Shown here: positions 7,554-14,216 of the stretch, one piece after another | Numbering within the stretch: position 1 is the first letter of the stretch | How the letters are laid out: each line of letters begins with the position of its first letter | Assembly (NCBI RefSeq): GCF_024753135.1 | Contig: NZ_JANUGP010000012.1 | Location: 1 to 64,000, forward strand | Direction of reading: 5' to 3' | Length of the DNA stretch: 64,000 bases | From: Streptomyces pyxinicus | Lineage (GTDB): Bacteria > Actinomycetota > Actinomycetes > Streptomycetales > Streptomycetaceae | Notes under the pieces: generated by a model | The model's input: only the letters and a program-made list of their open reading frames with translations | What the model was told of the DNA's origin: nothing | The model's database searches: none | Program-made: the position numbers and the translations under genes

Positions 7554-8150
7554 CTAGCGGGCTGCCGCGTCGTCGGTGAGCGCGATACGGACGGTGACCC
7601 TCTTGCCGCGCGGCTCACGCGTCACCGCGAAGGACTCGGTGACGGCGAGGACGATCTCCAGACCGTGCCGGCCGACGCGGTCGGGGTCGGCGCCACGGGG
7701 TGCCGGCAGCAGGATCTCGCGATCCTGGACGGACAGCTCCACCTGCGTGCCGACGACGCGCAGCCGCAGGCCGATGGGTCCGGGGGCGTACTTGCAGGCG
7801 TTGGTGACCAGTTCGCTGACGACCAGCTTGGAGACGTCGTGCGCTCGCTCGGACACCGGGACGCCGTGTTCGACCTGGGCGCGGGTGAGGAACCGCTCGG
7901 TATGGCGCCGGGACTCGGCGATACAGCCGACGCCTCCGTCGAGTGTCACGTCGGCCCGGAGTGGTGCGGGGCCCGCGGTGTCCGCGCCGCCCGTGCGGGC
8001 ACCGGACGCCGTACAGGCCGTGTGCACTACGTTCACCTGGTGGTTCGTACCCGGCTTCACGGAGTCCATGCCGGGTCCTGGCGCGGCGGTCGTGCCCTCG
8101 GGATCGAGGTCCGGGTCGTCAGCCACCGGCGCTGCGCAGGGCCGCGTCAC
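7554..8150 (-). CDS. RsbW-like ATP-binding protein (anti-sigma factor/serine kinase family)
   Basis: A 198-residue protein whose C-terminal 130 residues form a HATPase_c domain of the RsbW/SpoIIAB type. The N-box reads VSELVTNACKYAPGPIGLRLRV and the G-box region DRVGRHGLEIVLAV. Members bind sigma factors or phosphorylate STAS antagonists. The N-terminal 65 residues are low-complexity and disordered. A GTG at 8150 overlaps the upstream STAS gene by 32 bases in another frame; an internal ATG at 8069 would remove the overlap. Coupling to the STAS gene suggests an antagonist/kinase pair. No cognate sigma-B-type factor is in the window. Confidence 0.75.
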   Translation of the reverse strand: MTRPCAAPVADDPDLDPEGTTAAPGPGMDSVKPGTNHQVNVVHTACTASGARTGGADTAGPAPLRADVTLDGGVGCIAESRRHTERFLTRAQVEHGVPVSERAHDVSKLVVSELVTNACKYAPGPIGLRLRVVGTQVELSVQDREILLPAPRGADPDRVGRHGLEIVLAVTESFAVTREPRGKRVTVRIALTDDAAAR

Positions 8151-8478
8151 GGGACTCGGTGATGGTGAAGTGGTCGTAGGTGCCGCTGATGGTGAGCAGC
8201 CGGGTGACGGACTCGTGCAGCGGGCCGAGGAGGACGAAGGCCCGGTCGGTCGCCCGGTGGCGCTGGTGCGCGTCGAGGAGCGAGCGCAGCAGCTGGCTGT
8301 CGCCGAACGTGAGCAGCGTCAGGTCGACCACCGTGACGGGCAGGGCGTGCTCGTCCGCCTCGTCCCACGCGGCGCCGAGCAGGTCGCTCTCGTCGTAGTC
8401 CATCTCACCGCGCACGGTGACCTCGAAGACGCGTTCGTGCCGGATGACCCGCACGACGGTCCCTGACTCCCACTGCAT
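8119..8478 (-). CDS. STAS-domain anti-sigma factor antagonist
   Basis: A 119-residue single-domain protein. The strand-turn VVDLTLLTFGDSQLLRSLLDAH contains the FGDSQLL segment where the phosphorylatable serine of SpoIIAA/RsbV proteins sits. The N-terminal FEVTVRGEMDYDESDLL is also typical. In partner switching, the unphosphorylated form frees a sigma factor from its RsbW-like partner. It overlaps the RsbW-like gene (7554-8150), which supports a working pair, and the two SpoIIE-type genes nearby could supply the phosphatase. The start is ATG at 8478. Confidence 0.8.
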   Translation of the reverse strand: MQWESGTVVRVIRHERVFEVTVRGEMDYDESDLLGAAWDEADEHALPVTVVDLTLLTFGDSQLLRSLLDAHQRHRATDRAFVLLGPLHESVTRLLTISGTYDHFTITESRDAALRSAGG

Positions 8479-8604
8479 TGCGTCATCCTGTCACTCTTCG
8501 GTCGCGCGGGGCGAGCCCGCCCACGGGGGAGGCTCCACCGCGGGCGCGTTCGCCCGTACGGTCCGACCGCCCCGGCGTCACCGTTGTCGCATCGGTTCCG
8601 CGCG

Positions 8605-9198
8605 TCAGGCCACGGCGACGCCCTCGTCCGCCAGGCAGCCGCGCAGCCGGTCGAGACCGCGCCGGGTGTGGCTCTTGACGGTGCCGAGCGGCCAGCCGGT
8701 GACGCGGGCGATCTGCGCCTGGGTCAGGTCCTCGTAGTAGGCGAGGTGCAGCACCTCGCGCTGCTGCGCGGTGAGCCGTCCCAGCGCCCGGCCCACGACG
8801 AGCCGGTCCAGGGCGGCGTCGGGATCGCCCCCGTCCTCGGGGACCCGCACGGCGGCCTGTTCGCCGGCCGCGGCGACGAGCCGGGCGCGGCGGGCCCGGG
8901 CGGCCAGCGCGTCGGCCACCTTGCGCCGGGTGATGCCGACGAGCCAGGCGGCCGGAGTGCCCCGCTCGGCGACGTAGGTGTGCCGGCCGCGCCAGGCGTC
9001 CGTGAACACCTGTTGCGCCACGTCCTCCGCCTCGCGGGGGTCACCGAGCGCCTGATGGGCCAGTCCGTGGACCAGCCCGCCCCACTGCCGGTGCAGCGCG
9101 GACCAGGTCGCGTCGTCGGCGCCCGCCGGCGTGGGGCACGGGCCGGAGGGGGACCCGGTGACGGTCGTCGGTGCGGCCGGGGAACGGTCCATGACCAC
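8605..9198 (-). CDS. litS: ECF RNA polymerase sigma factor, probable LitS
   Basis: A 197-residue ECF sigma factor. Region 2 covers about 35-100 (WSALHRQWGGLVHGLAHQAL, then DPREAEDVAQQVFTDAW) and region 4 about 135-185 (RLTAQQREVLHLAYYEDLTQAQIARVTGWPLGTVKSHTRRGLDRL). It is divergent from a LitR-like MerR/B12 gene and next to crt and photolyase genes, the arrangement known for Streptomyces coelicolor litS/litR, where LitS directs light-induced crt transcription. A GTG start at 9198 is preceded by AGGAGG at 6 bases; ATG 9192 is less well spaced. No anti-sigma gene is adjacent. The LitS name rests on context as well as family. Confidence 0.85.
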   Translation of the reverse strand: MVMDRSPAAPTTVTGSPSGPCPTPAGADDATWSALHRQWGGLVHGLAHQALGDPREAEDVAQQVFTDAWRGRHTYVAERGTPAAWLVGITRRKVADALAARARRARLVAAAGEQAAVRVPEDGGDPDAALDRLVVGRALGRLTAQQREVLHLAYYEDLTQAQIARVTGWPLGTVKSHTRRGLDRLRGCLADEGVAVA

Positions 9199-9298
9199 GT
9201 GCTTCCTCCTGAGCCGGGATGGCGTCGCCGGTGCGGCGGCGGACGTGCCGCCGTCCGGTGCGTTCAGCCTGCGGCGGCGCCGAAGCCGTCGACAACTC

Positions 9299-9320
9299 GC
9301 ATCGATTACGCATCGGATAC
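9299..9320. promoter_or_regulatory. tandem 11-bp direct repeats, candidate LitR operator
   Basis: GCATCGATTAC (9299-9309) is followed immediately by GCATCGGATAC (9310-9320), two head-to-tail 11-base units differing at two positions. They lie in the litS-litR intergenic space. CarH/LitR-type MerR regulators are known to bind arrays of 11-bp direct repeats as tetramers, so this is a strong candidate site for repression of litS and autoregulation of litR. Confidence 0.6.
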
Positions 9321-9349
9321 CGTGGAGCGTGTGGGGTACGGAGGTGCGT

Positions 9350-10399
9350 GTGGGCTACGCAGGTGACGGAGCGGACAAGGAGGGCCTGGCGCCGCAGGCC
9401 GGTCTGACCACGGGCGCGGTGGCCCGGCGCCTGGGGGTCTCCCCCACCACGCTCCGTTCCTGGGACCGGCGTTACGGGCTGGGCCCGGCCTCGCGCGCGG
9501 AGGGCCGGCACCGGCGGTGGAGCCCGCGGGACGTGGCAATGGTGGAGGAGATGTGCCGGCTGGCGGCGGCCGGCGCGCCTCCGGCAGAGGCGGCCCGGGT
9601 GGCCCGCCTCACGCACGGCGAGCGCGTTTCGGCTGCTTCCCCGGTGCCCCGGGCGGCGGCGGTGCCGGCCGGCGTCACGCCCCGGCGCGGTGGCCCGGGC
9701 GGTGGGCTGCCGCTGGGCGACGTGCGCCAGGAGTGCCGGGGGCTGGCGCGGGCCGCGGTGCGTCTGGACGCCCCGGAGCTGGCGAGCCGGCTGCTGGACG
9801 CGGTCGGGCAGCACGGGCTGATCGGGGCGTGGGAGGAGGTGATGGTGCCGACGTTGCGGGCCGTGGGCCGCAAGTGGGAGTCGTCCGGGGACCGTTACGT
9901 GGAGGTGGAGCACCTGCTGTCCTGGCAGATCTCCACCACCCTGCGCCGGGCGAACCTGGTGCTGCCGCACGCGGCGGATCCCGTGGGCGGCGACCCGGTG
10001 GTGCTGGCCTGTGTGCCCGGCGAGCAGCACTCGCTGCCGTTGGAGGCGCTCGAAGCGGCACTGGAGGGGCAGGGCGTGCCGACGCGGATGCTGGGCGCCG
10101 CCGTCCCGGTGGAGGCGTTGCTGGCGTGTGTCCGGCGCACCGGTCCGGCCGCCGTCGTGCTGTGGGCGCAGAGCCGTTCGACGGCGTCCATGCCGCTGGC
10201 CCGGCACGTCGGCGACCTGCGCTGGGGCCCGGCCGGTGCGCGCCGACGGCCGCTGGTCCTCCCGGCGGGCCCCGGCTGGAGCCGCCGGACGGCCGAGGGC
10301 TTCCTGCGCTGCACGGGCCTCGCGGAGGCCGTCCGCACGCTGAGCACGCTGTCCGGAGCGGACGGCGCGGTACGACGTCCGTCGCCGGGTCGGGACTGA
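9350..10399 (+). CDS. litR: MerR-family, B12-domain light-response regulator LitR
   Basis: A 349-residue protein with an N-terminal MerR helix-turn-helix (about 18-88, TTGAVARRLGVSPTTLRSWDRRYGL, GRHRRWSPRDV) and C-terminal cobalamin-binding helical and Rossmann domains. CarH relatives use W-x9-EH and an ExH cobalt-ligand motif; here I see W176 and E187-H188 (one extra residue between) and E225-x-H227. The usual G three residues after the His is replaced by Pro. The family represses carotenoid and LitS genes in the dark. The GTG at 9350 has GGAGG 5 bases upstream; GTG 9344 would overlap that site. It is divergent from litS over the direct repeats at 9299-9320. Confidence 0.85.
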   Translation: MGYAGDGADKEGLAPQAGLTTGAVARRLGVSPTTLRSWDRRYGLGPASRAEGRHRRWSPRDVAMVEEMCRLAAAGAPPAEAARVARLTHGERVSAASPVPRAAAVPAGVTPRRGGPGGGLPLGDVRQECRGLARAAVRLDAPELASRLLDAVGQHGLIGAWEEVMVPTLRAVGRKWESSGDRYVEVEHLLSWQISTTLRRANLVLPHAADPVGGDPVVLACVPGEQHSLPLEALEAALEGQGVPTRMLGAAVPVEALLACVRRTGPAAVVLWAQSRSTASMPLARHVGDLRWGPAGARRRPLVLPAGPGWSRRTAEGFLRCTGLAEAVRTLSTLSGADGAVRRPSPGRD

Positions 10400-10435
10400 G
10401 GACGCCGGGTTCCCGCACGTTTCGACGTCCCTCAG
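10396..10435. terminator. possible bidirectional terminator
   Basis: CTGAGGACG (10396-10404) can pair with CGTCCCTCAG (10426-10435) with one bulged C and a loop of about 21 bases. It sits at the stop codon of litR and between two convergent genes. The stem is modest and the call is tentative. Confidence 0.35.
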
Positions 10436-10472
10436 CTACCGGCACTCCCTCCGCTCCGGGACGTGCGCCCTC

Positions 10473-11483
10473 TCAGCCCGGGAAGCGGCCCGTGGAGCGC
10501 AGGGTCCAGCGGCGTTCGGCGTACGCGAGGTCGTCGCGCCACAGGCGGCCCGAGGTGTAGCGGACCAGGGGGCGCAGCAGCGGGGCGGCGCGGCGGGCGA
10601 GGGCGAAGCCGGGGCGTCCGGAGGTGGCCACGACGGCTTCTACCACCGCCGTGCGCGGCCTGCCCAGGGCGTCGGGCCCCAGGGGTGTCGCGTGGGTCTC
10701 CACCACGGAGCCCGCGCCCTCGCCGTCGGTGATGCGCATGACGACCGTACGGGGGCCGGGTGCCGTGAACTCCGCCCGGACCGGGACCACCAGCCGGCCG
10801 GCGACCTTGAAGGAGACGTCGACGGTGAACGCGTCATGTCCGTCGCCGGCTTCCGGGGTGCCGAGGACCGTCAGGTCGACGAAGGAGTACGGGTGGAACC
10901 AGGACCCGTGCCAGGGGTCCAGGCGGTTGGCGACGACGTCCTCCGGTTCGCAGACGCCCGTACCGGTGTACACGGCGGCCAGCGCGCCGGCCGCCGCCGG
11001 ACGCCCGGGCACCGTGGGCAGGTGGGTCGGCGCCTCGCCCCCGACGGCGTCGAGGCGTACCCACACCAGTACCCCGTCGTCGTGGGCGGGCCAGGGTTCC
11101 CAGCCGGCGAACGGCCCGCCGTCCAGGGCGAGTCCGTGCCAGTGGCAGACGAGGGTGCCGCACCGCACCGGGCTCTCGCCGAGCGGCGCGCCGAGGTGCG
11201 GGCAGACACCGGGTCCGGCGACGAGACGGCCTCCCGGGTCGCGCCAGACGACCACCTCCCGGCCGCCGACGGTCCGGGCGAGCGGCCGGTCGGCGCGCAG
11301 CTCGCGCGAGGCGCCGACGACGTACCAGTTACCGGTCGGCCGGGCCCCCGCCCGCTTGAGGGCGTCGGCGATCAGCGCGGGCCGGGCCGCACGCCAGGTC
11401 GGCCGCTGCCGCGCCCAGTCGACGGGGTCCCGGCGCAGCCGCAGGGGCAGGCGGGCGCGCCGGGGCGGGGGCTGGTAGGTCAC
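10473..11483 (-). CDS. Rieske [2Fe-2S] domain protein of the carotenoid operon
   Basis: A 336-residue protein. A Rieske centre is visible at about 85-115: CPHLGAPLGESPVRC followed by CHWHGLAL, giving the CxH and CxxH ligands. The C-terminal 190 residues resemble a START-like oxygenase domain (DPWHGSWFHPYSFVD). Such proteins hydroxylate or oxidise hydrophobic substrates; here a carotenoid substrate is inferred from its place as the last gene of crtE-crtI-crtB. The GTG start at 11483 overlaps the stop of a small upstream frame (11480-11662) that is a partial copy of its own first 50 residues. It occupies the position reported for crtV in related clusters but does not look like an esterase, so I give no symbol. 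Confidence 0.75.
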   Translation of the reverse strand: MTYQPPPRRARLPLRLRRDPVDWARQRPTWRAARPALIADALKRAGARPTGNWYVVGASRELRADRPLARTVGGREVVVWRDPGGRLVAGPGVCPHLGAPLGESPVRCGTLVCHWHGLALDGGPFAGWEPWPAHDDGVLVWVRLDAVGGEAPTHLPTVPGRPAAAGALAAVYTGTGVCEPEDVVANRLDPWHGSWFHPYSFVDLTVLGTPEAGDGHDAFTVDVSFKVAGRLVVPVRAEFTAPGPRTVVMRITDGEGAGSVVETHATPLGPDALGRPRTAVVEAVVATSGRPGFALARRAAPLLRPLVRYTSGRLWRDDLAYAERRWTLRSTGRFPG

Positions 11484-11700
11484 GTGGCCTCCTTCAAGGG
11501 GGTGGTCGGGGCGGGGGTCCGCCCGCCGGTGAGCCGGGCTCCCGCCCCTGTCACGGCATCGGCGATCAGCCCTGGCCGGGCCGCACGCCGAATCGGCCGC
11601 TGCCGCACCCAGTCGACAGGGGCACGGCGCAGCCGCAGCCGGGGCGGGGGCTGGAAGGTCACGCGGCCTCCTTCAAGGGGGTGGTCGGGCGCGGGGTCGG
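11300..11700. repeat. partial tandem duplication of the Rieske gene start
   Basis: About 11325-11517 and 11519-11700 are two imperfect copies of one segment of roughly 180-190 bases. Each has the 3' end of a crtB-like gene (protein PTTPLKEA), a GTGA stop/start overlap, and codons for a (MTYQ/MTFQ)PPPR...PVDW...QRP...RAARP-LIADA N-terminus. The copy nearer crtB is truncated after about 50 codons. Confidence 0.8.
11480..11662 (-). pseudogene. truncated duplicate of the Rieske protein N-terminus
   Basis: A 60-residue frame, MTFQPPPRLRLRRAPVDWVR and onward, matches the first 50 residues of the downstream Rieske protein (MTYQPPPRRARLPLRLRRDPVDWAR) and then ends in PTTPLKEAT, which echoes the CrtB C-terminus PTTPLKEAA. 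Its GTG overlaps the crtB stop and its own stop overlaps the GTG of the intact Rieske gene, so the frame is fully kept and probably still translated. It lacks every Rieske ligand. It may serve only as a coupling leader that carries ribosomes from crtB to the next gene. Confidence 0.7.
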
Positions 11701-12675
11701 GGTGGGGGTGTCCGGGGGCGTGCGGCGGGCGGCGAGGCGGGCTGCGGTGACCCGGAGCAGTCCGTCGGCGGCGACGAGCGCGCGGCGCCTGCGGGGCACC
11801 GCGGCCCTGCGGTGCAGCGCCGCCCAGCCGTCGGCGGCGACGGCGTCGAGGATGCCGCCGTAGAGCACGAACGCGGTGCGGATGCAGGGCCGGGCGACCG
11901 GGTCGAGCATCGGGACGCCGGGGGCCGCGCGCCGGTAGGCGTCCCGGGTGAGCGAGCCGAACGCGCGCAGGGCCGCGGTGATCCGGCGGTCGTCGCGGCC
12001 GGTGTCGCGGCAGTGGCGCAGCAGGTCCCGGTCGACCCCGTGCGCGGCGAGCAGATCCTGCGGCAGGTAGATCCGGCCCCGGTCGAGGTCCTCGCCGACG
12101 TCGCGCAGGAAGTTGGTCAGCTGGAAGGCGACGCCGAGTTCGGCGGCGTAGGGGGCGGCCTCCTCGCGGGGGACGACGGTACCGAGGACGGGGAGCATCT
12201 GGAGGCCGATCACCGCGGCCGAGCCGTGCATGTAGCCGCGCAGCGCGCCGTAGTCCGCGTACTCGGTGACGGTCAGGTCGCTGCGCATGGCCGCGAGGAA
12301 GTCGGTGAAGTGGCGGTGGTCGACGGCGTACCGCTCGCTGGTGTCGGCCAGGGCCCTGACCACCGGCGCGGCGCCGGGCCCGCCGGCCAGCCCCCGGGTC
12401 AGGTCGCCGCTCAGCCGGTCCAGCGCGGCGGTCCGCCGGAGCGTCTCGTCCCCGGCCGGTGCGCCGGGGGTGCCGTCGAGCGCGTCCACGATGTCGTCGG
12501 CCCAGCGGGCGAAGCCGTACAGGGCGTGTACGGCGGGGCGCCGGGCCGGGGGCAGCAGGCGGGTGGCGAGGAAGTAGGTGCGGCCGTGCCGGGCGTTGAG
12601 CGCGCGGCAGTGGGTGTAGGCGGCGCGCAGCCGCGGGTCGGTGATGCCGGCGGCGTCGAGTTCGCGGTCGGTCAC
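11659..12675 (-). CDS. crtB: phytoene synthase CrtB
   Basis: A 338-residue squalene/phytoene synthase that condenses two geranylgeranyl diphosphates into phytoene. The two aspartate-rich motifs are seen: ADDIVDALDG (about residue 50) and DVGEDLDRGRIYLPQDLL (about 195). YGFARWADD and GYMHGSAAVIGLQMLP are also typical. The GTG at 12675 overlaps the crtI stop as GTGA and AAGGAG lies 7 bases upstream. The C-terminal 25 residues are Pro/Thr-rich (TPPDTPTPTPRPTTPLKEAA) and part of this segment is duplicated downstream. It is the third gene in crtE-crtI-crtB. Confidence 0.93.
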   Translation of the reverse strand: MTDRELDAAGITDPRLRAAYTHCRALNARHGRTYFLATRLLPPARRPAVHALYGFARWADDIVDALDGTPGAPAGDETLRRTAALDRLSGDLTRGLAGGPGAAPVVRALADTSERYAVDHRHFTDFLAAMRSDLTVTEYADYGALRGYMHGSAAVIGLQMLPVLGTVVPREEAAPYAAELGVAFQLTNFLRDVGEDLDRGRIYLPQDLLAAHGVDRDLLRHCRDTGRDDRRITAALRAFGSLTRDAYRRAAPGVPMLDPVARPCIRTAFVLYGGILDAVAADGWAALHRRAAVPRRRRALVAADGLLRVTAARLAARRTPPDTPTPTPRPTTPLKEAA

Positions 12676-14216
12676 GTGCGGGCTCCTTCCGCGGGACGGG
12701 AGGTACCCGTGACGGCGGGTACGGCGCGGGGGCGCCCGGTGCCGGTGACGCGGGCGGCGGCCAGCTTGCCGGACAGCAGCACGGGCGGCACTCCGACGCC
12801 GGGGGTGGTGCCGCAGCCGGCGAGGACGGCGTTGGCGGTGCCGCGTACCAGGTTGCGCGGGCGGAAGGGGCCGGTCTGGGCGAAGGTGTGCGCGGCGGAG
12901 AAGGGCGTGCCGGCCGCGTGGCCCTGGGCGGCCCAGTCGGCGGGGGTCACCAGGCACTCGTGTTCGATGGCCGAGGCGATGCCGGTGAGTCCCCGGCGGT
13001 CGAGTTCGCGCAGCAGGCTGTCCCGGTAGCGGGGGCCGAGCGCGGTCCAGTCGGTGGTGGCGGGGCCGATGTCGGTGTTGGGGCAGGGGGCGAGGACGTA
13101 GTGCAGGTGGCGGCCCGGCGGGGCCAGGGCGGGGTCGGTGGCGGTGGGCCTGGTGATCAGCAGGGAGGGGTCGGACATCAGCTCGCCGTCATGGGTCAGC
13201 TGGCGGAACGTGTCCCGCCAGGCGTGGCCGAAGGACAGGGTGTGGTGGGCCAGTTCGGGCCAGGTGCGGTCGCAGCCGGCGTGCAGGACCACCGCCGAGG
13301 GGGCGTGCCGCAGCCGGGCCGGGCGGCGCGGGGTGCGGCCCAGCAGGCGGTAGGTGACCGGCAGGTCGGGGGTGAGGACCACGGCGTCGCAGGGGATGCG
13401 TTCGGCGTCGGTGACAACGGCGGTGACGCGGTCCCCGGACCGTTCCAGGCGGGTCACGCGCTGCCCGTAGTGGAAGTCCGCGCCCGCCTCTCGCGCCGCG
13501 TCGGCCATCGCCCGGGGCAGGGCGTGCATGCCGCCGCGCGGGAAGTGGACGCCGGCGACGGTGTCCATGTAGGCGATCACCGCGTAGGCGGCCAGGGCGC
13601 GTTCGGGCGGGACGCCCGCGTACAGGGCCTGGAAGGTGAAGACCCGGCGCAGCCGCTCGTCGCGCAGGTGCCGGGCGACGCCGGCCTCCCAGCGGCCGAA
13701 GCCGCCGAGCGCGGCGAGCCGCAGCAGACCGGGGGTGAGCAGTTGCCGGGGGCTGTCGAAGTCGGCGTCGAGGAAGCGGCCCCGTTCCGCGCGGTACAGC
13801 TGGTGCAGCCAGTGCCGCAGCCGCCGGTAGCCGGCGGCGTCGGCGGCGCCCGCGAAGCGTTCTACCTCCGCCTCCATCGCCTCGGGGTCGGTGTGCACGT
13901 CGAGGGTGCTGCCGTCGGCGAAACGGGCCCGGTAGGCGGGGTGCAGGGCGATCAGCTCGACGCGTTCACGCAGCGAGGTGCCGACCGCGGCGAACGCCTC
14001 GTCGGCGATCTCCGGCATGGTGAGGACGGTGGGGCCGGTGTCGACGCGGTACCCGCCGAGGTCCAGCCGGCCGGCCCGGCCGCCGGGTCCCGGGTCGCGT
14101 TCGACCACGGTGACGCGACGGCCGGCGCCGAGCAGGTGCAGGGCGGCGGACAGGCCGGCCAGTCCGGCGCCGACGACCACCACGTGGTCGGTGGGTCCCG
14201 GGATGGTCCTGCTCAC
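12672..14216 (-). CDS. crtI: phytoene desaturase CrtI
   Basis: A 514-residue FAD-dependent desaturase converting phytoene to lycopene. The N-terminal dinucleotide fold is clear (HVVVVGAGLAGLSAALHLLGAGRRVTVVERDPGPGGRAG, about 10-50); the C-terminal flavin-contact region includes GTANAVLAGCGTTPGVGVPPVLLSGK. Conserved YRARFADGSTLDVH and FTFQALYAGVPPERALA are also present. The GTG at 14216 overlaps the crtE stop (GTGA) with GGAGG upstream. The frame stays open farther upstream only because it reads through the repeat-rich 3' part of crtE. Confidence 0.93.
   Translation of the reverse strand: MSRTIPGPTDHVVVVGAGLAGLSAALHLLGAGRRVTVVERDPGPGGRAGRLDLGGYRVDTGPTVLTMPEIADEAFAAVGTSLRERVELIALHPAYRARFADGSTLDVHTDPEAMEAEVERFAGAADAAGYRRLRHWLHQLYRAERGRFLDADFDSPRQLLTPGLLRLAALGGFGRWEAGVARHLRDERLRRVFTFQALYAGVPPERALAAYAVIAYMDTVAGVHFPRGGMHALPRAMADAAREAGADFHYGQRVTRLERSGDRVTAVVTDAERIPCDAVVLTPDLPVTYRLLGRTPRRPARLRHAPSAVVLHAGCDRTWPELAHHTLSFGHAWRDTFRQLTHDGELMSDPSLLITRPTATDPALAPPGRHLHYVLAPCPNTDIGPATTDWTALGPRYRDSLLRELDRRGLTGIASAIEHECLVTPADWAAQGHAAGTPFSAAHTFAQTGPFRPRNLVRGTANAVLAGCGTTPGVGVPPVLLSGKLAAARVTGTGRPRAVPAVTGTSRPAEGART

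Noticed and set aside
7554..8150. RsbW-like gene as anti-sigma factor of LitS
   Set aside because: ECF factors are normally held by zinc or membrane anti-sigma proteins, and a STAS gene is the coupled partner; no sequence evidence supports LitS binding.
10473..11483. Naming the Rieske protein crtV or litQ
   Set aside because: Its position fits, but the sequence is a Rieske oxygenase-like protein, and I cannot confirm from memory that either name applies.
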